From the NCBI GenBank assembly GCA_030040515.1, contig JASHTO010000586.1, positions 1-14,295 of the forward strand: a DNA stretch of 14,295 nt, given 5' to 3'. The notes beneath the pieces are model-generated. The model did no database searches, was not told where the DNA came from, and saw only the letters and a program-made list of their open reading frames with translations. The stretch is from Terriglobia bacterium (GTDB lineage: Bacteria > Acidobacteriota > Terriglobia > UBA7540). Made by a program: the position numbers and the translations under genes. Of this stretch, positions 1 through 7,595 are shown in pieces. Positions within the stretch are counted from its first letter, which is position 1. Each line of letters starts with the position of its first letter.

Positions 1-61
1 CCATTGATAATCGTACTGAGTGCTTGTAAGCTCTATCAATTAGTAGAGTTACGAGCGCCAG

Positions 62-3000
62 GTGTTAAGAAACTTTACAACGCGCGCAAGCTTGAACTGC
101 CTCCTTATTATCTTCGGATGGCTGGGTTCCGGGTTCTTGTTTGGTCAAATACCGGCCCCTGGGTCAGGACCAGGAACCACCACGCTCGTGACCACACCGG
201 GAACAGTCACCGGGCATGTGCGCGGTCCGGGAGGAGTTTCAGTTCCCGGCGCAGACCTCGTCATCACCAACCCCCTCACCGGCGAACGCAAGGAAACCTG
301 GTCCGACGACGATGGGAATTATACCTTTAGCGGACTCATACCGGGAAACTATCGGTTAAGCATTTCGCTGCTGGGATTTCGCCCGGACACGCGCGAGCCG
401 ATTCCCGTAAGTCCTGGGGCGACCGTTAAGGTGAATGTGGCGCTGGTGGTAGGCGGGCTTGGCGAAGAAGCCGCGCAGGCGTCGCGGCCCGCGGGCAATA
501 CTGCCGCACACCTCGGCGCAGGGGGCAATAGAAACCGCAGCATCGCGGAGTATCAAAATGGCGGAGGGCAGGGTGGCGAGTTTCCATCCATACTCCGGCT
601 CTCAGAAGGCAACGGGTCGGAAGATAGTGCATCTCCCACCGAGGCGATGCCGGAAGAGGCGGACAATTCCGCGAGCGCCAACAATTCTTTTCTGCTCGGA
701 GGAGGAATGGGTGAAGTCGCTGAGCCCGGCATGGGCGGAAGGTTTGGGCGCGGCGGCTTCGGTGGGGGCTTCGGTGGCGGATTTGGCGGGCCGGGCGGGC
801 CCGGCAGCGGAGCAGGGAACCCCTTCGGCGGGGGCGGCGGACCTGGTGGCCCAGGAGGCGGGCCCGGCGGAGGTGGCGGTGGATTTAGAGGTGGTGGCGG
901 AGGCGGTGGAGGTGGAGCGCGCGGCTGGTCGCGCAATCGCGCGGCGGTGAATCGCGTGCGCGGAAATTTTACCGAGCAGTACACCAATTCGGCCCTCGAC
1001 GCGCATCCTTTTCCCTTGAACATTCCCGAGTCGCCGCAGATTCCCTCCTACCAGGAAACCTTCGGCTTCTCGCTGGGCGGCCCGCTGGTGATTCCGCACG
1101 TTTATAAAGGTGGAAACAAAACAAGCTGGTTCGCGAGCTACAACTTGCAGCGCGGAAAAACCGGCCTCGACAGTTTTTCCACCGTGCCGACGGAACTCGA
1201 GCGGCAGGGGAACTTTTCTCAGACCGTGCTCGCTTCGGGCGCATTCGCGGGGACCACTCCGACCATCTATGAACCCTTGTCCAGCGCCGTCGCGCCGGGC
1301 ACGCCCTTCCCGGGATTTACCATACCTTCCACGCAGATCAACACTGCGGCTACAGGTTTGTTAACGTATATTCCCCTGCCCAATCTTCCGGGCGAAGAGC
1401 AGAACTTTCATTTGCAGGAGTCTTTGCCCAGCTCCAACGATCGAGTGATGGGGCGCATCGGCCAGCAGATCAATTCCAAGAACAGCCTGAACGTTATGTA
1501 TTACTTAAATTCGGCGCGCAGCCGGTCCGTTTCCGGCTTTCCGGATTTCACGTCGCACACCACCGTGCTCGGTCAAAACGTGAGCGTGGGCGAATCTCAC
1601 ACGTTCAATACACACCTTGTGAATTCCACCAATTTGAATTTCAATCGCCAGCGCACATCTCTTTTGAACGCCTTCGCCTATAACGATGACATTGCGTACA
1701 ATCTGGGGATCAGCGGCGTATCTTATAATCCCTTTGACTGGGGGGTCCCCTCGATTGGGTTTACGAATTTCGGCGGACTGAACGATCCGATTACCGCGCT
1801 CTCCCGCCCGCAAACCGTGCGCGCCAACGACACGCTGATCTGGAACCATGGAAAGCACAATTTCCATATGGGCGGCGAGTTGCGCCGCGTGCAGAGCAAT
1901 ACCGAAACCGATCCCAATGGGCGCGGCACATTCAGCTTTACCGGTTACAGTACCAGCGAGTTCAGCAACGGCTTCCCGGTTCCCGGCACCGGATATGACT
2001 TTGCCGACTTTCTGCTCGGGCTGCCGCAGACAACCTCCGTCCGTTACGGCGTGGCCAGCAATTACCTCCGAAACTGGGTTACCACGGCGTTCTATAATGA
2101 CGACTGGCGGACGAACAATCACCTGACCGTCGACTATGGCGTGCGCTACGAATACTTTTCGCCCGCGGCGGAAAAATACGGGCACTTGTCGGACTTGTCG
2201 TTTTCGCCCGGGTTTACGTCCCCGGCCGTTGTAACCGGGCTGACCGGCGGTTCCCTTCCCCCGTCGCTGATTCACAGCGACGCGCATAATTTTTCTCCAC
2301 GGATCGGCATTGCTTACCGGCCCTGGATCCGGCACCACTTGGTGATTCGCTCGGGATACGGCGTCTTTTACGACGGAAGCATCTATTCCCGTATGGTCAC
2401 CAGTATGATCGACCAGCCGCCCTTCGCCATCGCCTCCACGCAGACCACCAATGCGCTTCAGCCGCTGACGTTGCAGAACGGATTTCCGGGAGAGGCCGCC
2501 ACGATCGCCGCTACCGCCGCACTCCAGAAAGGTTTTGCGTGCACGGCTCAAACCCCGTGCACCAATACTTACGCGGCCGACAGCAACTATCGCCGCCCTT
2601 ACGCGCAGACCTGGAACTTCTTCCTTGAGGACGAGATTTATCGCAACGTGATCTTGTCGGTCGGCTATGTTGGAACCAAGGGGAGCAAACTCGATCTGCT
2701 GCTGTCTCCCGACCAAGTAAGCGCCAGCACCACCGGCGGGGAACAATCCTCCATTCCCGGCGTGCAGCAGTTTCTCTATGAAACCGACGGTGCGGACTCT
2801 ATTTATAACGGGCTTCAGGTGACGTTGCGGCGCCAGTTCCACGGCGGCTTTTCCATGAGCGGCTATTACACGTGGTCGAAGTCGATTGACGACGCGGCGA
2901 GCGTGGGCGGCAATGGGAAAAATGTCCCGCAGAACAGTGCTAATTTGTTGGCGGAGCGCGCGCTCTCCAATTTTGATGTTGCCAACAAGCTAATCATCAA

Positions 3001-3535
3001 CCATACCTACGAATTCCCCTTCGGCGAGCAGCGGCGCTGGCTGAACCGCGGCGGGTTCGCGGGGAAAGTGGTCGGCGACTGGCAAATCAGCGGCGTTACC
3101 ACGCTCGAATCCGGTTCGCCAACCACAGCGCAGGTGGCCGGAAACCAATCCAACAACAATGGCTCAGGCGTGTTCGCCTCAGAACGCGCCGATGCCACCG
3201 GGCTTCCCGTCGCGCTACCGCGCTCGGAACGCGGAACGGAAGACTTTTTCAACACGGCGGCGTTCGCGCTTCCCGCTTCCGGCCAGTTGGGTACAGCGGG
3301 ACGGAATACCATCATCGAGCCGGGCTCGATGACATTCAATATGTCGTTGGGACGGTTCTTCACTTTCTCGCGGGAGAAGAATCTACGCGCGCGATTTAGC
3401 GTCAACGCCAACAACATTTTCAATCATCCGAATTGGACCAATGTGGCCACCACCATCAATGCCGAAAATTTCGGCTGGGTGACCGGCGTAAGCGCGATGC
3501 GCTCGATTAACCTCGCGCTGCGGTTTAATTTCTAG
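62..3535 (+). CDS. TonB-dependent-receptor-like outer-membrane protein with N-terminal carboxypeptidase-regulatory-like domain and Gly-rich linker
   Basis: An outer-membrane beta-barrel protein of 1157 aa, of the Oar/TonB-receptor type abundant in Acidobacteriota; its substrate cannot be read from the sequence. Start GTG 62 is the most upstream start possible, because in-frame stops lie at 41 and 44; a TTG at 92 is an alternative, and no strong ribosome site is seen. Residues 10-28 form a signal peptide (hydrophobic run ending GFLFG|Q). Residues about 47-130 match the CarboxypepD_reg fold (TVTGHVRGPGG, then DDDGNYTFSGLIPGNYRLSI). Residues 224-288 are almost pure Gly with Pro, Phe and Arg. From about residue 330 (FGFSLGGPLVIP) onward the protein looks like the barrel of this family, with TAFYNDDWR and NHLTVDYGVRYEYFSP, and it ends in the aromatic barrel terminus NLALRFNF. 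I see no clear TonB box or canonical plug motif; the linker sits where a plug would be expected. The VWA gene follows after 15 bp. Confident in class, not in ligand. Confidence 0.87.
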   Translation: MLRNFTTRASLNCLLIIFGWLGSGFLFGQIPAPGSGPGTTTLVTTPGTVTGHVRGPGGVSVPGADLVITNPLTGERKETWSDDDGNYTFSGLIPGNYRLSISLLGFRPDTREPIPVSPGATVKVNVALVVGGLGEEAAQASRPAGNTAAHLGAGGNRNRSIAEYQNGGGQGGEFPSILRLSEGNGSEDSASPTEAMPEEADNSASANNSFLLGGGMGEVAEPGMGGRFGRGGFGGGFGGGFGGPGGPGSGAGNPFGGGGGPGGPGGGPGGGGGGFRGGGGGGGGGARGWSRNRAAVNRVRGNFTEQYTNSALDAHPFPLNIPESPQIPSYQETFGFSLGGPLVIPHVYKGGNKTSWFASYNLQRGKTGLDSFSTVPTELERQGNFSQTVLASGAFAGTTPTIYEPLSSAVAPGTPFPGFTIPSTQINTAATGLLTYIPLPNLPGEEQNFHLQESLPSSNDRVMGRIGQQINSKNSLNVMYYLNSARSRSVSGFPDFTSHTTVLGQNVSVGESHTFNTHLVNSTNLNFNRQRTSLLNAFAYNDDIAYNLGISGVSYNPFDWGVPSIGFTNFGGLNDPITALSRPQTVRANDTLIWNHGKHNFHMGGELRRVQSNTETDPNGRGTFSFTGYSTSEFSNGFPVPGTGYDFADFLLGLPQTTSVRYGVASNYLRNWVTTAFYNDDWRTNNHLTVDYGVRYEYFSPAAEKYGHLSDLSFSPGFTSPAVVTGLTGGSLPPSLIHSDAHNFSPRIGIAYRPWIRHHLVIRSGYGVFYDGSIYSRMVTSMIDQPPFAIASTQTTNALQPLTLQNGFPGEAATIAATAALQKGFACTAQTPCTNTYAADSNYRRPYAQTWNFFLEDEIYRNVILSVGYVGTKGSKLDLLLSPDQVSASTTGGEQSSIPGVQQFLYETDGADSIYNGLQVTLRRQFHGGFSMSGYYTWSKSIDDAASVGGNGKNVPQNSANLLAERALSNFDVANKLIINHTYEFPFGEQRRWLNRGGFAGKVVGDWQISGVTTLESGSPTTAQVAGNQSNNNGSGVFASERADATGLPVALPRSERGTEDFFNTAAFALPASGQLGTAGRNTIIEPGSMTFNMSLGRFFTFSREKNLRARFSVNANNIFNHPNWTNVATTINAENFGWVTGVSAMRSINLALRFNF
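731..925 (+). repeat. Low-complexity Gly-rich coding tract (residues 224-288 of the receptor)
   Basis: About 65 residues built from GGF, GGP and poly-Gly runs, encoded by GGN-rich DNA. It lies between the carboxypeptidase-regulatory-like domain and the barrel. Similar tracts occur in some acidobacterial receptors (family knowledge), so it is probably a flexible linker. The simple DNA makes copy-number slippage and assembly error likely here. Confidence 0.8.
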
Positions 3536-3550
3536 GCGCGGGAAGAAAAC

Positions 3551-5857
3551 ATGTATTTCAAGACGGGCAAGCCACAAGCCAGGAAAAGCTCTCACCACAG
3601 AGATTCACAGAGAAAATCACCTCTGTGGCTTTCTGTGGTGAATGCTTTTGTAACCGAAAGCGAACGATCCGGTGGTCAAAAGTCAACTGGTTCCTTTATT
3701 CCTTGGTGTTTTGGCTGCGCGATTCTCCTGCTTTCAATCGCCGGGCTCGCCGAACAAAACACAACGCAAACCAAGCCGGCGCCCTCTTCGAAGAGCCCGC
3801 AACAATCCTTCATCCTGAAGTCGGCCACCAATGAAGTGGATGTGGACGTGCGTGTCTACGACAAATCGGGCAAGCCGGTTACGGACCTGAAGCAGTCCGA
3901 TTTCAAGGTTACCGAAGACGGCGTGCCGCAGACCATTTCCAGTTTCAGCCTGGAAGACGTGGAGAAACTGGCGCAGTTCAACGGTGGTGAAGAAAAGTCT
4001 CAGGTCATTGACCTCGCCAAGCTTCCGCCGGAGGTCAACGCGGACCGCGTGCTTCAGGACCATCGCCTGCTGGTCCTGTTTTTCGACTTGAGCTCGATGC
4101 AACCCGACGAGCTGATGCGCGCGCTGAAGGCCTCCAACGACTTCGTGAACAATCGCATGACCATGGCCGACCTGATCGCCGTGGTGACTTATTCCTCCGA
4201 CTTGAAGGTAACGCAGGACTTCACCAACGATCGCCCGGCCATCCGCAAAGCGCTGCGCGCGGTGATCGTGGGCGACCAATCCTCCAACACTGCCACGCAG
4301 GGAAGTATCGGCGAAGCGGGCGGGACGGACGCCAACGGCATGGAAATCGTCACCCAGGACGTCTCCGACGCATTTACGCCGGATGAAACGGAATTCAATA
4401 TCTTCAACACCGATGAAAAACTGGAGGCGGTGGAATCACTCGCCAACATGCTGCGCATGGTGCCGGGGCGAAAGAACGTGCTGCAATTCACAAGCGGCAT
4501 CACCCGCACCGGGCAGGAAAATCAGGCCACCCTGCGCGCCGCCACCGACGCAGCGAATCAAGCCGATGTTTCGCTCTACACCATGGATGCGCGGGGGCTC
4601 CTGGCACTGCCGCCGGGCGGTGACGCCAGCAGTTCCAGCCCGTCGGGTACGGGGATTTACAGCGGCTCGGCTGTCTCCTCGCAGATCTCAAGCCTGCAGG
4701 GCAGCCGCGAAACCCTGGCCGCGCTCGCCACGGATACCGGCGGCAAGACCTTTTACGATTTGAATGACTTCGAACCAGCCTTCAGCGAAATTCAGCGGGA
4801 CAATTCCAGCTACTACCTGATCGGATATTCGCCCACCAACACCAAATCCGATGGCCGCTTCCGCCATATTCGCGTGGAGGTTTCACGGCCGGGCTTGAAA
4901 GTCCAGGCGCGCCCGGGATATTTCGCGCCCAAGAATTTCCGGCAGTTTACGCGCCAGGAAAAGGAAAACCAACTCGCCCAGGTGATGGATTTGGAAGTGC
5001 CCTTCGTGGATCTGCCCTTCGTGGTGGAAACTTCGTACTTCCGCCGCCCGGATAATAAATATACGCTCATCCTGGCCGCGAAGATTCCCGGCTCGCAGGT
5101 CGCGTTCCTGAAGAAATCCGGGAAGCACGACACGGAATTCGATTTTGCCTGGCGGCTGACCGATGACAAGGATCACGAAGTGGGGGCGTTGCGCGACACT
5201 CTGCCCGTGCACATGACCAACGACACTTATGAGGAGGTCATTGGCAGCAACCTGTTCTACGAGGGCGAAATCCCTTCGATCCCCGCGGGAAAATACCAGT
5301 TGAAGGCCGTGGTGCGTGAGAACGAAAGCGGCAAAATCGGCACGTTCGAAACGCCGCTGGTGGTGCCGGATATTGGCAACGCAAGCTTGGGCCTGAGCTC
5401 CGTCGTGCTCTCGAACGAGGTGAAGTCCTCCAACGATCTGGACCGCGCGCACGTGACCCACGATAAAAATTCACCCCTGCAGGTCGGCGACCGGTCCATT
5501 CTTCCCAGCGTCACGCGTGTGTTCCGCACGAATCAGACGCTTTCCGTTTACCTGGAGTCTTACGCCGGGAAGGATGTGACCTCCACGGGCTCTACTCCTC
5601 CATCCGTGGGGTTGATCTTCTTCCGCCACGGCAGGAAATTCGCCGAGGCCGGCCCATTCCCTGGAAGGCTGGAGAAATCAAGCCAGCAAACGGCGTCTTA
5701 CTTTGCGCAGATTCCGCTGGAGAAATTTCCCCGCGGACCCTACACGCTGCAAGTCAATGTTCTTGACCCCTCGGTTGAACGCGTTGCCTTCGCGCGCATG
5801 CCCATGGTCATTGTCCCTCCGCCACCGCGAAATCTGGCCGCGCCCGCTTCGAAATAA
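3551..5857 (+). CDS. Secreted VWFA-related protein (acidobacterial TIGR03436-like)
   Basis: A 768-aa exported protein with a von Willebrand factor A domain; role unknown, probably adhesion or protein binding in the periplasm or at the surface. A hydrophobic segment at residues 49-67 (FIPWCFGCAILLLSIAGLA) precedes a likely cleavage before EQ. Residues about 93-135 form a beta-rich start (NEVDVDVRVYDKSGKPVTDLKQ, then FKVTEDGVPQTI). The VWA core covers about 170-425: LLVLFFDLSSM (MIDAS-like, D179 and S181, but Met where DxSxS has its last Ser), VPGRKNVLQFTSGI and VSLYTMDARGL. SSYYLIGYSP and VQARPGYFAP then close the family signature, followed by about 300 residues of beta-rich C-terminus. ATG 3551 has a GGGAAG site about 6 nt upstream but gives a very long n-region of 48 residues. 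GTG 3635 or 3638 would give a normal signal peptide but lacks a ribosome site. The palindrome at 3592-3641 lies inside the frame. Probably an operon with the receptor upstream. Confidence 0.85.
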   Translation: MYFKTGKPQARKSSHHRDSQRKSPLWLSVVNAFVTESERSGGQKSTGSFIPWCFGCAILLLSIAGLAEQNTTQTKPAPSSKSPQQSFILKSATNEVDVDVRVYDKSGKPVTDLKQSDFKVTEDGVPQTISSFSLEDVEKLAQFNGGEEKSQVIDLAKLPPEVNADRVLQDHRLLVLFFDLSSMQPDELMRALKASNDFVNNRMTMADLIAVVTYSSDLKVTQDFTNDRPAIRKALRAVIVGDQSSNTATQGSIGEAGGTDANGMEIVTQDVSDAFTPDETEFNIFNTDEKLEAVESLANMLRMVPGRKNVLQFTSGITRTGQENQATLRAATDAANQADVSLYTMDARGLLALPPGGDASSSSPSGTGIYSGSAVSSQISSLQGSRETLAALATDTGGKTFYDLNDFEPAFSEIQRDNSSYYLIGYSPTNTKSDGRFRHIRVEVSRPGLKVQARPGYFAPKNFRQFTRQEKENQLAQVMDLEVPFVDLPFVVETSYFRRPDNKYTLILAAKIPGSQVAFLKKSGKHDTEFDFAWRLTDDKDHEVGALRDTLPVHMTNDTYEEVIGSNLFYEGEIPSIPAGKYQLKAVVRENESGKIGTFETPLVVPDIGNASLGLSSVVLSNEVKSSNDLDRAHVTHDKNSPLQVGDRSILPSVTRVFRTNQTLSVYLESYAGKDVTSTGSTPPSVGLIFFRHGRKFAEAGPFPGRLEKSSQQTASYFAQIPLEKFPRGPYTLQVNVLDPSVERVAFARMPMVIVPPPPRNLAAPASK
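3592..3641. repeat. Imperfect 50-bp palindrome with CACCACAGA / TCTGTGGTG ends, inside the VWA reading frame
   Basis: The arms 3592-3612 and 3621-3641 are inverted repeats of 21 nt with three mismatches, around the 8-nt loop AAAATCAC. The outer ends read TCACCACAGA and TCTGTGGTGA. The sequence resembles a CACAGAG-type palindrome that I recall as scattered in acidobacterial and other genomes, often translated as HHRD-like peptides; here it reads HHRDSQRK and PLWLSVV. That it is a dispersed repeat is from memory; the symmetry itself is seen directly. Confidence 0.75.
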
Positions 5858-5927
5858 CCGAACCATGCCGTCGCAAAATCGCTACCGCGCCTCCGGGACG
5901 ATATACGTGAATTTATACACAAACCTC

Positions 5928-5956
5928 TTGACACGCACCGGAGGATTTCGTACTAT
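5928..5956 (+). promoter_or_regulatory. Sigma70-type promoter of the SAM riboswitch-thrCB transcript
   Basis: A perfect -35 box TTGACA (5928-5933) is separated by exactly 17 bp from TACTAT (5951-5956), which matches the -10 consensus at 4 of 6 positions. The expected transcription start near 5963 lies about 33 nt before the first riboswitch stem. The stretch 5858-5927, between the VWA stop and this promoter, holds no recognisable gene or terminator. Confidence 0.75.
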
Positions 5957-5995
5957 AGACCGCGACAATTGAATATCTGATTCAGATACCCTGAA

Positions 5996-6100
5996 TCTCA
6001 TCGAGAGTGGCCGAGGGACGGGCCCTAAGACGCCACGACAACCGCCCCGACTTAGTCGGGGGTCAGGTGCCAAATCCTACCCGGTGTGGGGGAGATGAGA
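5996..6100 (+). promoter_or_regulatory. SAM-I (S-box) riboswitch aptamer
   Basis: The class-defining parts appear in order. P1 is TCTCATC (5996-6002) with GATGAGA (6094-6100), seven perfect pairs. The GAGAGTGGCCGAGGGAC block and GGCCC follow, with P2 formed by GTGGC (6007-6011) and GCCAC (6032-6036), then GACAACC. P3 is CCCCGAC/GTCGGGG (6045-6051/6055-6061), seven perfect pairs with a 3-nt loop. The conserved GGTGCCAAATCCTAC follows, and P4 pairs CCTAC with GTGGG (6076-6080/6086-6090). Binding S-adenosylmethionine should stabilise P1 and favour the downstream terminator, turning expression off. The gene downstream is thrC, not a typical methionine gene. Confidence 0.95.
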
Positions 6101-6122
6101 GGGGGCCGATAGACCTTGCCTC

Positions 6123-6152
6123 AAGCCTCTTCTTACTCGGAAGGGGCTTTTT
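6123..6152 (+). terminator. Intrinsic terminator of the SAM riboswitch expression platform
   Basis: AAGCCTCTTC (6123-6132) and GAAGGGGCTT (6140-6149) form a 10-pair stem with one G-U pair and a 7-nt loop, running into TTTTT (6148-6152). A competing antiterminator is visible: GAGAGG at 6097-6102, which includes the 3' strand of P1, can pair with CCTCTT at 6126-6131 (six pairs, one wobble). This is the standard off-switch layout of S-box leaders. Confidence 0.88.
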
Positions 6153-6204
6153 AGTTTGCGCCTCTTCCCGAGATTCGAAACACTCCCCAAAACCCAGCCC
6201 GCCT

Positions 6205-6223
6205 CTCCGATGAAGACGGAGGA
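6205..6223 (+). promoter_or_regulatory. thrC ribosome binding site, partly inside a small hairpin
   Basis: GGAGGA (6218-6223) lies four to five nt before ATG 6227. CTCCG (6205-6209) can pair with CGGAG (6217-6221) around a 7-nt loop, so most of the site could be masked. With only five pairs this may be chance. Confidence 0.5.
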
Positions 6224-6226
6224 AGT

Positions 6227-7474
6227 ATGAGTTACGCGTTACATCTGAAATGCCGGGATTGCGAGCGCACTTATCCGCTCGAGCCCGTTGCCGCATGTGA
6301 GGACTGTTGGGCCCCGCTCGAAGTCGTGTACGACTATGGAAAGCTATGGGCGGACCTGCGCCGCGAAGACCTGGCCACCCGCCCGCCCACCATGTGGCGA
6401 TACAAAGAGCTGTTGCCGTTGCGGGAAGAGCCCTACGTGGGCCGGCAAACCGGATTCACGCCGCTGGTGGCGGTGCCCCATCTGGGCGCGGCGCTGGGAA
6501 TCCGCGATCTCTACGTGAAGAACGATTCGGTGAATCACCCCACGCTTTCCTTCAAAGACCGCGTCGTGGCCGTGGCGCTCTCCAAGGCGCATGAGTTTGG
6601 ATTCGGCACAGTCGGTTGCTCGTCCACGGGGAATCTTGCCAACGCCGTGGCGGCGCAGGCGGCGGCCGGCGGATTCCGCGCCTACATCTTCATTCCCGCC
6701 GAGCTTGAGCAGGAGAAAATCATTGCCACGCAAGTTTACGGCGCCAATCTGGTGCGCGTGCAGGGCAATTACGACCAGGTGAACCGCCTTTGCTCGGAAG
6801 TGGCCCAGAAGCACTCCTGGGGAATCGTCAATGTCAACCTGCGTTCCTACTACGCTGAGGGCTCGAAGACCGTCGGGTACGAAATCGCCGAGCAGCTCGG
6901 CTGGCGCCTGCCGCAGAACGTGGTAGTCCCCATGGCGGGCGGGGCGCTGATCACCAAAATCCACAAGGCGTTTGATGAATTGAAGAAGCTCGCGTGGGTC
7001 AACCCCGCCTCCACCCGCTTCTTCGGCGCGCAAGCCACCGGATGCTCGCCCATCACCACCGCCGCCAAGCGCGGAACTTCCGAAATCGATCCGCAAAAGC
7101 CGCACACCATTGCTCGCTCGCTCGCCATCGGCAATCCCGCCGACGGACCTTATGCCGTGAAAGCCATTCTGGCAAGCGGAGGCGCTGGCGAAGACGTGAG
7201 CGATGACGAAATCGTGGAGGGCATCCGCCTGCTGGGCGAGACCGAGGGTATCTTTACGGAAACCGCCGGCGGCGTCACCGTCGCCGTGGCGCGCAAGCTG
7301 ATTCGCCAGGGCCGCCTGAACCCGGAGGAGTCCACCGTGCTCGTAATCACCGGCAATGGACTGAAAACCATCGGCGCGTTGCAGGGGCGGATTGCGGAAA
7401 GCGCTTTGATCCGGCCCAAACTGGATGATTTTGAGGAGCAATTCCTCACCGCACGGGCCACCACCGCCGCGTAA
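6227..7474 (+). CDS. thrC: Threonine synthase
   Basis: A 415-aa pyridoxal-phosphate enzyme converting O-phospho-L-homoserine to L-threonine in the cytoplasm, the last step of threonine synthesis. The N-terminus carries a small zinc-ribbon-like segment (C9xxC12 and C24xxC27). The PLP lysine is K110 in SFKDR; SSTGN (132-136) is the phosphate-binding loop typical of fold-type II enzymes; VITGNGLKT lies near the C-terminus. Length fits the long bacterial ThrC class. ATG 6227 has GGAGGA just upstream. The gene sits directly behind a SAM-I riboswitch and terminator, so transcription should drop when SAM is high. thrB follows after about 120 bp, presumably on the same transcript. A six-codon frame at 6210-6230 ends on the thrC start, but it has no ribosome site. 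Confidence 0.95.
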   Translation: MSYALHLKCRDCERTYPLEPVAACEDCWAPLEVVYDYGKLWADLRREDLATRPPTMWRYKELLPLREEPYVGRQTGFTPLVAVPHLGAALGIRDLYVKNDSVNHPTLSFKDRVVAVALSKAHEFGFGTVGCSSTGNLANAVAAQAAAGGFRAYIFIPAELEQEKIIATQVYGANLVRVQGNYDQVNRLCSEVAQKHSWGIVNVNLRSYYAEGSKTVGYEIAEQLGWRLPQNVVVPMAGGALITKIHKAFDELKKLAWVNPASTRFFGAQATGCSPITTAAKRGTSEIDPQKPHTIARSLAIGNPADGPYAVKAILASGGAGEDVSDDEIVEGIRLLGETEGIFTETAGGVTVAVARKLIRQGRLNPEESTVLVITGNGLKTIGALQGRIAESALIRPKLDDFEEQFLTARATTAA

Positions 7475-7525
7475 TCCCGCCCGGACAGCGCCCGGGAGCT
7501 GACCAAGGCTCGGAAATCCTCGCTC

Positions 7526-7558
7526 CGCCGCGCGTTTGCCCTCTGTCCGCGCGCGGCG
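7526..7558 (+). other. GC-rich stem-loop between thrC and thrB
   Basis: CGCCGCGCG (7526-7534) and CGCGCGGCG (7550-7558) are perfectly complementary over nine pairs, all G-C, with a 15-nt loop. A smaller CCCGG/CCGGG hairpin lies just before it, near 7480-7500. There is no T-run, so it is unlikely to be a full terminator. It could protect the thrC message end or weaken thrB expression. Confidence 0.45.
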
Positions 7559-7595
7559 CTTGCAGTCCGGAAATCTTCGAAAGGTGAATCCCTCC

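Noticed and set aside
31..48. CTCTA/TAGAG inverted repeat before the receptor gene
   Set aside because: Only five pairs with an 8-nt loop; no clear promoter around it, so it cannot be called an operator.
553..1023. Proline-rich 156-codon frame on the - strand
   Set aside because: It is simply the complement of the glycine-rich tract; poly-Pro arises from GGN codons read backward.
1505..2842. Long 445-codon open frame on the - strand inside the receptor gene
   Set aside because: It is antisense to a clearly coding frame with family motifs; GC-rich codon use leaves the opposite strand open. No ribosome site or recognisable domain.
7536..7595. 20-residue N-terminal extension of thrB from ATG 7536
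   Set aside because: The extra residues are not family-like, lie on a GC-rich stem-loop, and GTG 7596 has a well-spaced AAGGTGA site.
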